Shown: positions 41,672-50,549, counted from the stretch's first letter. The stretch is DNA of 64,000 nucleotides from SHWB01 sp050246875 (GCA_050246875.1 JBFWVF010000001.1:493247-557246); one strand, 5' to 3'. The notes: generated by a model from the sequence alone, not told the origin. Program-made: numbers and translations.

Positions 41672-42823
41672 ATGAAGCGCAGCACCGAACGGTTCCTCAC
41701 CACGCACACGGGCAGCCTGCCGCGGCCGGAAGACCTCGTGCGCATGATGTTCGCCAAGGAAGGCGGCGTTCCGGTCGACCGCACGGCGCTCGACGCGCGC
41801 ATCCGCGCCGCCGTCGCGGAGACCGTGCAGAAGCAGGCCAAGGCCGGCGTCGACATCGTCAACGACGGCGAGATGAGCAAGGTCGGTTACGCCACCTACA
41901 TCAAGGACCGCTGCGACGGCTTCGGCGGCGAAAGCGTGTCGAACATCCGCATGGCCGACGTCGTGGAATTCCCCGGCGTCGCCAAGCGCCTCGGCATGGA
42001 CCCGGGCCGCCAGCACCGCCGCACGCCGGCGTGCAACGCCGCCATCCGCTCGCGCGGCATCGAGCCGGTCGAGATCGACATCGCTAACCTGAAGTCCGCC
42101 ATCGGCGGCGCCAAGGTCGAGGAAGGCTTCATGAGTGCCGCCTCGCCGGGCGTCGTCGCCGCCTTCTTCGTCGACCAGTTCTATGGCTCGCGCGACGCCT
42201 ATCTCGCCGCCATCGCCGAAGCCATGCGGCCGGAATACGAGGCCATCGCCAAGGCCGGCCTCACCCTGCAGATCGACTGCCCCGACCTCGCCATGAGCCG
42301 GCACAACGAGTTTCCCCACCTCACCGTGGCCGAGTTCCGCCGCGAGGCCCAGCGCCACGTCGAGGCGCTGAACGAGGCGACGAAGAACATCCCGCCCGAG
42401 CAGATGCGGATTCATCTCTGCTGGGGCAACTATGACGGCCCGCATCACTACGACGTGCCGATGAAGGACATCATCGACATCGTCTTCAGGGCGCGGCCGC
42501 AGGGCATCTCCTTCGAGGCTGCCAATCCGCGCCACGCTCACGAATGGGTCGTGTTCGAGGAGGTGAAGCTGCCCGACGGCAAGTACCTCATCCCCGGCGT
42601 GCTCGAATCGAAGGGCAACTTCATCGAGCACCCGGAACTGGTCGCCCAGCGCCTCGGCCGCTACGCCAAGCTGGTGGGCCGCGAGAACGTCATGGCCGGC
42701 AGCGACTGCGGCTTCGGCACCTTCGTCGGCTTCGCCAACGTCGACCCGGACATCGTCTGGGCCAAGCTCGCCACCGCCGCCGAGGGCGCGCGCCTGGCGA
42801 CGAAGGAATTCTGGAAGCGCTGA
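41672..42823 (+). CDS. MetE-like cobalamin-independent methionine synthase II family protein, copy 5
   Basis: A 383-residue paralog, last of the array. Zinc site kept (MRIHLCWGNY, ISFEAANP, AGSDCGFG). It departs from the others in KDRCDGFGG, SVSNIRMAD, and the C-terminal GFGTFVGFANVD where the rest have GYGTWVGQAAV. It follows copy 4 by 4 bases, and a GC-rich hairpin follows its stop. The loop differences again point to its own substrate or partner. Confidence 0.88.
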   Translation: MKRSTERFLTTHTGSLPRPEDLVRMMFAKEGGVPVDRTALDARIRAAVAETVQKQAKAGVDIVNDGEMSKVGYATYIKDRCDGFGGESVSNIRMADVVEFPGVAKRLGMDPGRQHRRTPACNAAIRSRGIEPVEIDIANLKSAIGGAKVEEGFMSAASPGVVAAFFVDQFYGSRDAYLAAIAEAMRPEYEAIAKAGLTLQIDCPDLAMSRHNEFPHLTVAEFRREAQRHVEALNEATKNIPPEQMRIHLCWGNYDGPHHYDVPMKDIIDIVFRARPQGISFEAANPRHAHEWVVFEEVKLPDGKYLIPGVLESKGNFIEHPELVAQRLGRYAKLVGRENVMAGSDCGFGTFVGFANVDPDIVWAKLATAAEGARLATKEFWKR

Positions 42824-42834
42824 CGCTCTTTCAA

Positions 42835-42867
42835 AGGGGCGGGCGGCTTCTGTGTCCGCCCGCCCCT
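42835..42867. terminator. Bidirectional terminator-like hairpin
   Basis: A perfect 12-bp stem AGGGGCGGGCGG / CCGCCCGCCCCT with a 9-base loop lies between the convergent ends of the MetE-like array and an enolase-superfamily gene. There is no long T-run on either side, but position and stability suit transcription termination in both directions. Confidence 0.6.
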
Positions 42868-42880
42868 CCTCCCTCCCCCG

Positions 42881-44020
42881 TCACTTGACGCGATACGCGT
42901 CCAGCACGGAGCGGTCGATCTCGATACCGAGGCCGGGGCCGGTCGGGATGGCGACATAGCCGTCCCGTTGCACGATCGGCGTCACGGCGAGGCGATCGCG
43001 GAAGGGATTCTCCTCCTGCTCGAACTCCAGCATGAGGGGCGCCGGGAACAGGCTCGGCGGTTGGTCCGGCAGGGTGGCGATGAAGTGCAGCGTGGCGGCG
43101 AGGCCGATGGCCGAGCCCCAGGCGTGCGGCACGCATTCGACGCCGTGCGCCGAGGCCAGCGTGGCGATCTTGCGGCACTCGCTGATGCCGCCGGCGGCGC
43201 ACACGTCGGGCTGCACGATGTCCATTGCCTTCCTGGCACAGATATCCTTGAAGCCCCAGCGCGTGAAGCCGTTCTCGCCGCCGGCGACCGCGATGTCGAG
43301 CGCGCGCGTGACCTCGACATAGCCGTCGATGTCCTCGGGGCTGATCGGCTCCTCGAACCAGTGGACGTCCATCGCCTCCAGCTTGCGGCCTATGCGCACC
43401 GCGTCGGGCACGGTGTAGCAGTGGTTGGCATCGACCATCAGCTTGATGTCCGGCCCCAGCGCCGCGCGTACCGCGGCGATGCGCTCGACATCGCGCGCCA
43501 CCTCGCCGAGGCCGATCTTCATCTTCACCGCACGGAAGCCCTCGCCGCGGAACTTCTCGGCCTCCTCGACGGCCTCCTCGGTGAGCCTCTTGAAGTCCTT
43601 GAAGTAGAGCCCCGTGGCGTAGGCCAGCACGCGCTCGCGCTGGGCGCCGCCGGTCAACTTGTGAATGGGCTGGTTGCAGGCCTTGCCAACGATGTCCCAC
43701 AGCGCGATGTCGATGCCCGACAGCGCCGAGATGGTCATGCCGGAGAGGCCGTAGTCCTTGATGCGGTTGTAGAGATGCTCCCAGATGACTTCGACGTCGA
43801 ACGGGTCGCGGCCGAGGATCTGGGCCTTGTAAACAGTCTCGACGGCGGCCCGCGCCACGGCCGAGGGGCCATAGCACTCGCCCCAGCCGGTGATGCCGGC
43901 ATCGGTCTCGATCTCGACGATCAGCGTCGAACGCTTGGAATACATCCACCCGCGCGACGAGGTGAATGGCACCGCCACGTCGGCGGCGAGTTGGTGGCAA
44001 CGAACGTCAGTGATCTTCAC
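42881..44020 (-). CDS. Mandelate racemase/muconate lactonizing enzyme family protein
   Basis: A 379-residue enolase-superfamily enzyme. The catalytic KxK is in AVKMKIG near residue 164; metal ligands follow in MVDANH, WFEEPI and AGGENGF; a C-terminal PHAWG His completes an MR-type site. It should abstract a proton alpha to a carboxylate, acting as a sugar-acid dehydratase or racemase. GTG start with GGGGAGA upstream, overlapping the stop of the neighbouring paralog by 4 bases (GTGA). Part of a two-gene operon divergent from a GntR regulator. Confidence 0.88.
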   Translation of the reverse strand: MKITDVRCHQLAADVAVPFTSSRGWMYSKRSTLIVEIETDAGITGWGECYGPSAVARAAVETVYKAQILGRDPFDVEVIWEHLYNRIKDYGLSGMTISALSGIDIALWDIVGKACNQPIHKLTGGAQRERVLAYATGLYFKDFKRLTEEAVEEAEKFRGEGFRAVKMKIGLGEVARDVERIAAVRAALGPDIKLMVDANHCYTVPDAVRIGRKLEAMDVHWFEEPISPEDIDGYVEVTRALDIAVAGGENGFTRWGFKDICARKAMDIVQPDVCAAGGISECRKIATLASAHGVECVPHAWGSAIGLAATLHFIATLPDQPPSLFPAPLMLEFEQEENPFRDRLAVTPIVQRDGYVAIPTGPGLGIEIDRSVLDAYRVK

Positions 44021-45183
44021 CGCTTGGTCTCCCCGTCGGTCAGCCACGGCGACACGTAGCTTGGCCCCGGTATGGGTGGATAGGCGTCGAGCACGGTCGG
44101 GTCGATGTCGACGCCGAGGCCGGGCCCGTCGGGAATGTCGATATGGCCGTCCTTCACCACCGGCGGATTCTTCGCCAGCCGGTCGCGGTACGGATTTGTG
44201 ACGGCGAGGTCGGCCTCGTAGACGAGGCCGTTCGGCGCCGCCCCGAGGACGTGCAGGTTGGCCGCCGCGCTAAGCACGCTCTGGCTCGTGTGCGGCGCCA
44301 GGTGCAGGTGCCAGGCGCCGGCCATGTCGGCGATCTTCTTCACCTCGCTGATGCCGCCGGCCTTGGTGCAGTCGGCCTGCAGGATGTCGAGCGCGCCGGT
44401 CCGCAGCAGCTCGCGGAAGGCCTGGCGGGTGAAATGGTTCTCGCCGGCCGCCAGCGGCGTCGCGGTGCGGCGGCGCAGGGCAAGGAAGCCGTCGATGTTG
44501 TCCGGCGTGAACGGCTCTTCCAGCCACCACACGCGGTTCTTCTCGCAGTAGGCGACGACGTCGGCGATATCGAGCACCGAGTAGCGCGTCTGCGCGTCGA
44601 CGGCGATGTCGAGATCGTCGCCGAAGGTGCGCCGGATATGCGTCACGCGCTCGGCGTCGCGCTTCGTCGTGTCGCCGACGCGCAGCTTGATTGCCGTCCA
44701 GCCGGCCGCGACGAGCGCCGCGACCTCCTTCTCCAACGTCTCAAGCGGCTGGAAGCCCAGCGCGAGACCGCCGGCATAGGCGCGCACGCGCTTCGGCGTG
44801 CCGCCCATCAGCCGGCAGACCGGCAGGCCGAGCGCCTTGCCGGCGATGTCCCACAGCGCGATGTCGATGCCGCTGGACCCCATCACGGCGGCGGCACCGC
44901 TGCCATGCGTGCCCATCTGCGCGCGATAGAGGCGGGCCCAGATGCCCTCGCGGTCCATCGCGTCGGCGCCGACCACCAGCGGCGCGAGGCTGTGGTTGAC
45001 CACTTCCGCGACGGCCGTCGGCGCGAGGCCGTGATGTGCCTCGCCCCAGCCGACGATGCCCGTATCGGTCTCGACGCGCACCACCACGCAGTCGCGCTTG
45101 ACCATGTTGCCGACGCCGAAGCGCAGCGCCACGCCGTCGAAGCGCATCGAATGCGCCCGCGCCTCGACCCGCGCGATCTTCAT
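44017..45183 (-). CDS. Mandelate racemase/muconate lactonizing enzyme family protein (paralog)
   Basis: A 388-residue enolase-superfamily protein paralogous to the next gene. At the KxK position it has KLR (AIKLRVGD near residue 167), and metal ligands VDAQ, LEEPF and AAGENH are kept, with a C-terminal HLAPHTSQS. The Lys-to-Arg change suggests one-sided proton abstraction. First gene of the pair, directly downstream of the palindromic operator, so probably controlled by the divergent GntR protein. Confidence 0.87.
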   Translation of the reverse strand: MKIARVEARAHSMRFDGVALRFGVGNMVKRDCVVVRVETDTGIVGWGEAHHGLAPTAVAEVVNHSLAPLVVGADAMDREGIWARLYRAQMGTHGSGAAAVMGSSGIDIALWDIAGKALGLPVCRLMGGTPKRVRAYAGGLALGFQPLETLEKEVAALVAAGWTAIKLRVGDTTKRDAERVTHIRRTFGDDLDIAVDAQTRYSVLDIADVVAYCEKNRVWWLEEPFTPDNIDGFLALRRRTATPLAAGENHFTRQAFRELLRTGALDILQADCTKAGGISEVKKIADMAGAWHLHLAPHTSQSVLSAAANLHVLGAAPNGLVYEADLAVTNPYRDRLAKNPPVVKDGHIDIPDGPGLGVDIDPTVLDAYPPIPGPSYVSPWLTDGETKR

Positions 45184-45219
45184 GACCCGGCCTTTCCACC
45201 CGTTGTTTCTGCGAATGTA

Positions 45220-45236
45220 TGTGATATGATATCACA
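45220..45236. promoter_or_regulatory. Perfect 17-bp palindrome, candidate GntR operator
   Basis: TGTGATATGATATCACA is a perfect inverted repeat with one central base. It lies in the 82-base gap between the divergent enolase-superfamily operon and the GntR/FCD gene, and is strikingly AT-rich against the surrounding DNA. This is the expected site for autoregulation and control of both transcripts by the GntR protein. Confidence 0.7.
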
Positions 45237-45265
45237 GTCGTTGTCCAGACCGGGTCGACATCGCG

Positions 45266-45976
45266 ATGAGCGACCTCAACGGCCTGCGCCGCCTCGAACG
45301 CGACAGCCTGCGCGATCGCGTCTACGAGGAGATTCGTGCCGGGATCTTCGCCGGCCGCTTCGCCCCGGGCGAACGGGTGACCATCCGTGCCCTGGCGGCA
45401 GCGCTGGGAGTCAGCCCGACCCCCGTGCGCGAAGCGCTCAACCGGCTCATCGCTGAGGGCGCCTTCGCGCCGCTCGCCAACGGCTCGGTCGCCGTGCCGG
45501 AACTGGACGCTGGTCGCTTCGCCGAACTGCTGGAAATGCGCCTTGCGCTCGAAGGGCTGGCCGCGGCACGCGCCGCCGGCCGCATCGCGCCGGCCGAGCT
45601 GGCGGCGCTCGACGCCCTGTTGGCCGAACTGTCGGGGCTGGCCGGGCGCCGCGCCTGGGCGGCCTATCTCGACCGCCATCGCGACTTCCATTTCCGCGTC
45701 TACGCCGCCGCCGGCATGCCGCTGCTGACCGCAACGGTCGAGGGGCTGTGGATGCGCTGCGGCCCGGCGCTCGGCTTCGTCGTCCCCGACTACGTCGCGC
45801 GCAAGCGCGGCGCTACCCACCACGCGGCGCTGGTCGATGCGTTGCGGCGCGGCGACGCCGAGGGCGCCCGCGCGGCCGTGATCGCCGACATCGGCGAGGC
45901 CGGCGCCTATATCGCTTCGCTCGCCGGTGCCGACGGCACCATTCGCCATCCGCGGCCCGAGCGCCGCTCCGCCTGA
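45266..45976 (+). CDS. GntR family transcriptional regulator with FCD domain
   Basis: A 236-residue regulator: winged HTH at about residues 10-75 (with FAPGERVTIRALAAALGVS and TPVREAL, the VanR/FadR signature) and a helical FCD ligand domain from about 85, which has the Asp/His residues of a metal-binding effector pocket. Adjacent to a perfect palindrome and divergent from two sugar-acid-type enolase-superfamily genes, it most likely senses their substrate. A cupin gene follows 21 bases downstream. Confidence 0.9.
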   Translation: MSDLNGLRRLERDSLRDRVYEEIRAGIFAGRFAPGERVTIRALAAALGVSPTPVREALNRLIAEGAFAPLANGSVAVPELDAGRFAELLEMRLALEGLAAARAAGRIAPAELAALDALLAELSGLAGRRAWAAYLDRHRDFHFRVYAAAGMPLLTATVEGLWMRCGPALGFVVPDYVARKRGATHHAALVDALRRGDAEGARAAVIADIGEAGAYIASLAGADGTIRHPRPERRSA

Positions 45977-45997
45977 ACCCGAACGGAAGCCCACACC

Positions 45998-46522
45998 ATG
46001 TCCCAGTTCAAGACCATGACGCGCGACGAGATGCTCGCCCGCACCGCCCGCTTCAAGGAGATGAAGACCGCGCCGAAGGTGTTCCTCGACATGGCGGTGC
46101 CGGACTTCGACCGCGATCTCTACAACGTCATCGGCCCGGCCGGCGCCAACGATCCGGGTACCGAGGCGAAGATTCCGTCCGACGGCTTCAACGTCGCCTA
46201 TGTCCGCGCCGAACCAGGCAAGGGCACCGGCCCGCACACGCATCCGGTCACCGAGGCGTTCATCCCGGTGACGGGGCGCTGGGCGGTCTACTGGGGCGAG
46301 GGCGCCGACGAGCAGCGTATCGAACTCGATCCGCTGGACTGCTGCTCGGTGCCGCCGGGCGTCGTGCGCGGCTTCACCAATGTCGGCAAGGAGCCGGCGA
46401 TGCTGATCGCCATCGTCGGCGGCACCGGCCGCGAGGGCGTCGACTGGACGAAGGGGCTGCTGGAAACGGCCGCCGCCCAGGGCTGGCAACTCGACAGCAT
46501 GGGCCGGGTGGTGCGCGGCTAG
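45998..46522 (+). CDS. Cupin domain-containing protein
   Basis: A 174-residue single-cupin protein. The first cupin motif is read as GTGPHTHPVTEAFIPVTGRW near residue 72 and the second as CCSVPPGVVRGFTNVG near 112. Two His and a Glu suit a metal site, so an isomerase, dioxygenase or sugar-binding role is possible. It follows the GntR gene on the same strand and may take part in the neighbouring sugar-acid or aromatic catabolism. No specific activity can be named. Confidence 0.8.
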   Translation: MSQFKTMTRDEMLARTARFKEMKTAPKVFLDMAVPDFDRDLYNVIGPAGANDPGTEAKIPSDGFNVAYVRAEPGKGTGPHTHPVTEAFIPVTGRWAVYWGEGADEQRIELDPLDCCSVPPGVVRGFTNVGKEPAMLIAIVGGTGREGVDWTKGLLETAAAQGWQLDSMGRVVRG

Positions 46523-46609
46523 GCCGCCCGGCGGGCAGTGACGGCCATCACTGCGTTCCTCGCCGGCGCCCGCGAAACTGGAAACCATCGATCTTCCGCG
46601 GAGGGCTCG

Positions 46610-47095
46610 GTGGCCGTGATCGACTGGCTAGCTCGTGCTGCGATTGTCGGCACCGCGGCGGCGGTTCTGCCAGCGGGCGCGACCGAGCCCGCTACCTCAC
46701 GCCAGACGGCGACGGACTGTCCGGTGGAACTCGCTGGCGGGCGGGCGGGCGACTGGCTGCCTGGCAAGTGGATCAACAATTACTACACGCTGATCGTCGA
46801 GCGGCGGGGCAACGAATTGCACTGGACGATGAGCCGCGAGGCCCATCCATCAGAGCGTTGGGGCAGCAAGGCGGCGATGACGGCATCGGGAACGATCGCC
46901 GAAGCGACGCCCTGCACGGCCGAACTACGCGGCTACTACGACAGCAGCGACAACGGCTATCTGCCCGGCAAGCCCCTTACCTACCGGACGACGTGGGATG
47001 GCGGAACGCGCATGTCCGGCCTTCTGCTCGGCGCCGGCCGTGAGTGGACGCCGATATCGTTCGGACGAGTGCCGACCGGCGAACCGGCGAACTAG
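46610..47095 (+). CDS. Exported protein of unknown function
   Basis: A 161-residue protein for which I choose a GTG start 6 bases after GGAGGG. This gives a hydrophobic N-terminus (WLARAAIVGTAAAVLPAG) that looks like a Sec signal peptide, cleaved before ATEPA. The mature domain contains GDWLPGKWINNYYTLIVER and, later, ELRGYYDSSDNGYLPGK, which look like two related beta-rich units. The longer frame beginning further upstream has no ribosome-binding site. Family and function unknown. Confidence 0.6.
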   Translation: MAVIDWLARAAIVGTAAAVLPAGATEPATSRQTATDCPVELAGGRAGDWLPGKWINNYYTLIVERRGNELHWTMSREAHPSERWGSKAAMTASGTIAEATPCTAELRGYYDSSDNGYLPGKPLTYRTTWDGGTRMSGLLLGAGREWTPISFGRVPTGEPAN

Positions 47096-47102
47096 CCGCC
47101 GA

Positions 47103-47654
47103 TCAGGCGGGGACGGGCTCGGCCAGACGCCGCGCCAGCTCCGCCTGCCACTCTGCACGCGTCACGAAGCCCTCGATCGGCCGGCAGCGTTCTTCAGTCG
47201 CCGTCAGTATTTCGGCGTCGCTCAGCGACAGGTCGAGCGGATCGCCGAACGGCTGTGGGATGTAGAACGGACTGTCGGCGTAGATCTCGACCGTGTTGCC
47301 TTCGGGATCTCGCATGTACACCGACCAGGCATTGCCGTGGTTGATGCCGCGCGCGTCCGTCGCACCCTCGGCCAGCGCGCGGTCGCGGATGGCGCGGATG
47401 TCGCCCAGCGCGGGCACACGGAACGAAAGCTGGTTGACCGTCGTGACGCCGTCGGCCGGCCGGCCAGAGGCCAGCACGAGCTGGTGATGCATCGAGGCGT
47501 CGCCGCTCATGAACACGAGATCGTGCGGCATCGAGCGCCCCTTGCCCCGGTCGGTGACGACGAGGCCGAGGGCACGGGCATAGAACCGCTCCATCCGCGG
47601 CAGGTCGCGCACGAAGATGCCGACATGGTTGAGCATCGGGCGAATCTGGGCCAT
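47103..47654 (-). CDS. VOC family protein (extradiol dioxygenase-like)
   Basis: A 183-residue vicinal-oxygen-chelate protein with two beta-alpha-beta modules. Metal ligands fit NHVGIFV (His near residue 9), MHHQLVLA and TVEIYAD, as in catechol 2,3-dioxygenase-type enzymes. ATG with GGAGAGG upstream. Divergent from the IclR regulator, whose family commonly controls aromatic degradation genes. Ring-cleaving activity is inferred. Confidence 0.85.
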   Translation of the reverse strand: MAQIRPMLNHVGIFVRDLPRMERFYARALGLVVTDRGKGRSMPHDLVFMSGDASMHHQLVLASGRPADGVTTVNQLSFRVPALGDIRAIRDRALAEGATDARGINHGNAWSVYMRDPEGNTVEIYADSPFYIPQPFGDPLDLSLSDAEILTATEERCRPIEGFVTRAEWQAELARRLAEPVPA

Positions 47655-47835
47655 GCGCGCCTCTCCTGCTGCGTATTGCACACGCCGATCCGGCAGTGTA
47701 CCCCACCGGCATTATCCGCCAACAGTCGGCGGTCGCGCCGATGGGCGTCGCTTGCCAATGGTGGGCCGGTACTGCTGAAATAGCTGGCAGCCGGGCCGGC
47801 CTCGGCGCAAGAACAAGAGGGTCGGGAGGACACCC

Positions 47836-48738
47836 GTGGCCGCAGTGGAAGCACGCGCCAGTGCCGAGCGGGCCGATGCCGCAGGCGATCGGCGCGATCC
47901 GCGCGGCCGGTCGGGCGGCAGCGCGCCGCCGGTCGATGACAGCGACGCCTTCCACGCCCGCTATGCCCACCGCACGGCACGCCGCATCCTCGGCGTGCTT
48001 GGCTTCGTCGGTGCCCACACCACGCCCGTCCGACTGACTGACGTGAGCCGCGGCACGGGGCTCGATACCGGCACCACCCATCGCATCCTGTCGACGCTGG
48101 TCGAGGCCGGCTACCTGCACAAGGACGCCCGTACGCGCCGCTATTCGATCGGCTTCGAGATCCTGAAGCTCGGCCAGACGGCGCCGGCCTACAGCCTGTT
48201 CGTCGCCCGTTCGGAACCCTTCCTCGTCCGCCTGGCCGCCGAACTGGGCGCCACGGTCGTCGTCGCCAGCCGGCAGGGCCCGCAGGTCATGCTGCTACGG
48301 GCGATCTACGGGCCGCCGGAGACCGTGCATCCGTTCTGCCGCGCCCTGCCCGAATATGTCGACGCGCATGCGACGGCGCCGGGCAAGGTGCTGCTCGCCT
48401 TCAGCCCGCGCGAGCAGGTCGTGTCGCTCTACAAGGTCGTGCCGCTGCGCCGTCACACCGCACGCACTGTCACCAATCCGACGCGCCTCCTCGCCGAACT
48501 CGAGACGATCCGGGCGCAGCAGCACGCGGTCGACAATTCCGGCCTCGTCCAGGGGCTCGAGGGCATCTCGGTGCCGGTGTTCAACCCCAGCGGCGACGTC
48601 AACTATGCCCTCTGGGTGCAGTTGCCGCCGGAAATGCGCGGCACCGCCGCACGACGGCACGCAACCGCCCAGGCGACCCGGACGGCCCGCGAGATCATCC
48701 ACTACACCACGGGCCGGGCGCCGCTGGCCTGGTCTTGA
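47836..48738 (+). CDS. IclR family transcriptional regulator
   Basis: A 300-residue regulator with a GTG start after GGGAGGA. A non-conserved N-terminal tail of about 45 residues precedes the winged HTH (VRLTDVSRGTGLDTGTTHRIL near residue 70) and the C-terminal effector domain (ATAPGKVLLAF near 178). It is divergent from the VOC gene and upstream of a 2OG-Fe(II) oxygenase gene; both are candidate targets. Effector probably an aromatic acid, by family habit. Confidence 0.88.
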   Translation: MAAVEARASAERADAAGDRRDPRGRSGGSAPPVDDSDAFHARYAHRTARRILGVLGFVGAHTTPVRLTDVSRGTGLDTGTTHRILSTLVEAGYLHKDARTRRYSIGFEILKLGQTAPAYSLFVARSEPFLVRLAAELGATVVVASRQGPQVMLLRAIYGPPETVHPFCRALPEYVDAHATAPGKVLLAFSPREQVVSLYKVVPLRRHTARTVTNPTRLLAELETIRAQQHAVDNSGLVQGLEGISVPVFNPSGDVNYALWVQLPPEMRGTAARRHATAQATRTAREIIHYTTGRAPLAWS

Positions 48739-48866
48739 GGCTCAAACAGCCGCTCATCGAGTGATCGGTTGATCTGCAAGCGTGTTGGCAAGCTGGCCCG
48801 ACCCGGTTAGCGATGGTCCCGCAACGATGCCGGCGTTCATCCCCCGGCGTCGGCACGGAGGCCCGC

Positions 48867-49850
48867 ATGGCGAACATTCCTGTCCTCGATGTCGGTCCGT
48901 ATCTCGCCGGCGTGGCCGGCGCGCGCGAGGCCCTGGCGGACACGCTGCGCGAGGCCTGCGAGGGCGTCGGATTCTACTACCTCGTGAACCATGGCGTGCC
49001 GCAGGCGATGATCGACATGGCGTTCGAGGAGGCACGGCGCTTCCACGCGCTGCCTGAGGCCGCGAAGATGCGCGTGAAGCAGGCCGAGCACTATGTCGGC
49101 TACGTGCCGCCCGGCGGCGTCCGCATCAATGCCGGTGGCGGCTTCGACAACAAGGCCAACCGCGTCGACCTGCACGAGGCCTACCACATCAATCTCGACT
49201 TCCCGCCCGACCACCCGGGCGTTCTCGCGAAGCGGCGCTTCCACATTCCGCAGCCCTGGCCCGAGGGCCTGCCCGGCTTCCGCGAGAACATCATGGCCTA
49301 CTACCGGGCGACCTTCGATCTCGGCCAGAAACTGCTGGCGGTCTACGCGACAGCGCTCGGCGCACCGGCCGACTATTTCCGGCCGTCCTTCGTCGACCCG
49401 CTGGCTTGGCTGCGGCTCATCCACTACCCGAAGGTCGAGCGGCGCGAGAAGAACCAGTTCGGCGTCGGCGCCCACAGCGACGGCGGCTTCCTCACCCTGC
49501 TGCCGCAGACCGAGGTGCCGGGGCTCGAGATTCGCATGCCCGACGGCGAATGGTCGGCGCCGCCGCCGCTGCCCGGGGCCTACATCGTCAACGCCGGACA
49601 GATCCTGCGGCGCTGGTCGAACGACCGTTTCGTCGCGACGCCGCACCGCGTCATCTCGCCGCTCGGCAATGTCGACCGCTACTCCGTGCCGATGTTCTTC
49701 AACCCGGCCGCCGACGCCTACATCGAATGCCTGCTGCGCGAGCCGGGCGAGGCGGCACGCTACCCGGCGACGACCTATGGCGCCCATCTCGACTGGTACC
49801 TCGCGCAGACCTACAAGGCGGCGGCCAACAGCCAGGTCGACGCCGCCTGA
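48867..49850 (+). CDS. 2-oxoglutarate/Fe(II)-dependent oxygenase (isopenicillin N synthase family)
   Basis: A 327-residue enzyme with an N-terminal DIOX_N domain (GFYYLVNHGVP near residue 35) and a C-terminal 2OG-Fe(II) core. The iron ligands are in GAHSDGG (His, Asp near 205) and TPHRV (His near 264), with the 2OG-binding Arg in DRYSVPMFF. CACGGAGG precedes the ATG. Such proteins hydroxylate or desaturate small molecules. It follows the IclR gene and precedes a nicotinamidase gene; a catabolic role is likely but the substrate is unknown. Confidence 0.88.
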   Translation: MANIPVLDVGPYLAGVAGAREALADTLREACEGVGFYYLVNHGVPQAMIDMAFEEARRFHALPEAAKMRVKQAEHYVGYVPPGGVRINAGGGFDNKANRVDLHEAYHINLDFPPDHPGVLAKRRFHIPQPWPEGLPGFRENIMAYYRATFDLGQKLLAVYATALGAPADYFRPSFVDPLAWLRLIHYPKVERREKNQFGVGAHSDGGFLTLLPQTEVPGLEIRMPDGEWSAPPPLPGAYIVNAGQILRRWSNDRFVATPHRVISPLGNVDRYSVPMFFNPAADAYIECLLREPGEAARYPATTYGAHLDWYLAQTYKAAANSQVDAA

Positions 49851-49907
49851 CGATGGCGGCGCCCCCGCCCGCGCGCTAGGCTCGCCAGCGCCCATGCGGA
49901 GGTACAC

Positions 49908-50549
49908 GTGGCCGCAAACGGACGCCCGCGAACCGACGATCTGCTGCTCGTCGTCGACGTGCAGAACGACTTCTGTCCCGGCGGCGCGCTGGCTGTGCCC
50001 GACGGCGACGCGATCGTGCCGCTGGTCAACCGGCTGGCCGACGCCTTCGACCATGTCGTGCTGACCCAGGACTGGCATCCGCCGGGTCACGCGTCCTTCG
50101 CCTCGTCGTATCCTGGCCGCCGCCCGTTCGAGACCATTGCCGCGCCGTATGGCGAGCAGATCCTGTGGCCGGACCATTGCGTTCTGGGGACGCCGGGGGC
50201 CACCTTCCATGCCGCGCTGCGCATCGACCGGGCTGAACTGGTCGTGCGCAAGGGCTACCATCGCGACATCGACTCCTACTCGGCCTTCCGCGAGAACGAC
50301 CGCGCCACGCCCACCGGCCTCGGCGGCTACCTGCGCGAGCGCGGCTTCCGGCGGCTCTTCCTCGCCGGGCTGGCAACCGATTTCTGCGTGCGCTGGTCGG
50401 CCGTCGACGGCCGCGCGGCCGGCTTCGAGGTGGTCGTCGTCGAGGACGCCTGCCGCGCCATCGACCTGGACGGTTCGCTCGCCGCCGCGCGCGCCGAAAT
50501 GGCGGCCGCCGGCGTCACCCTCGCGGAGAGCAGCGCTCTGCCGCTGTAG
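49908..50549 (+). CDS. pncA: Nicotinamidase (isochorismatase-fold amidohydrolase)
   Basis: A 213-residue PncA-type enzyme with GTG start after GCGGAGG. The catalytic triad can be read: Asp in DVQNDFCPGGAL (near residue 16), Lys in VVRKGYHR (near 115) and Cys in GLATDFCVRWSA (near 159). The metal site is DWHPPGHASF. It should deamidate nicotinamide to nicotinate for NAD salvage. It sits 57 bases after the oxygenase gene on the same strand. Confidence 0.9.
   Translation: MAANGRPRTDDLLLVVDVQNDFCPGGALAVPDGDAIVPLVNRLADAFDHVVLTQDWHPPGHASFASSYPGRRPFETIAAPYGEQILWPDHCVLGTPGATFHAALRIDRAELVVRKGYHRDIDSYSAFRENDRATPTGLGGYLRERGFRRLFLAGLATDFCVRWSAVDGRAAGFEVVVVEDACRAIDLDGSLAAARAEMAAAGVTLAESSALPL

Larger units (their letters stand above)
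37038..42823 (+). repeat. Tandem array of five MetE-like genes
   Basis: Five genes of nearly equal length (382-384 codons) follow head to tail with 4 to 11 bases between them. Their proteins share long identical motifs (MK/HRST start, THTGSLPRP, NDGE, HLCWGNY, SFEAANPRHAHEW, GVLESKGNFIEHPEL) but differ throughout, so this is an old, diverged amplification, not an assembly copy. All zinc ligands are kept in all five. Confidence 0.9.

Noticed and set aside
42047..42047. Large amount of sequence similarity among MetE-like genes taken as recombination hot spot
   Set aside because: No visible site-specific repeats or mobile element lie at the borders; only normal coding similarity is seen.
37038..42823. 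Assembly duplication of one MetE-like gene
   Set aside because: The five copies differ at many positions and in spacing, and each has its own ribosome-binding site.
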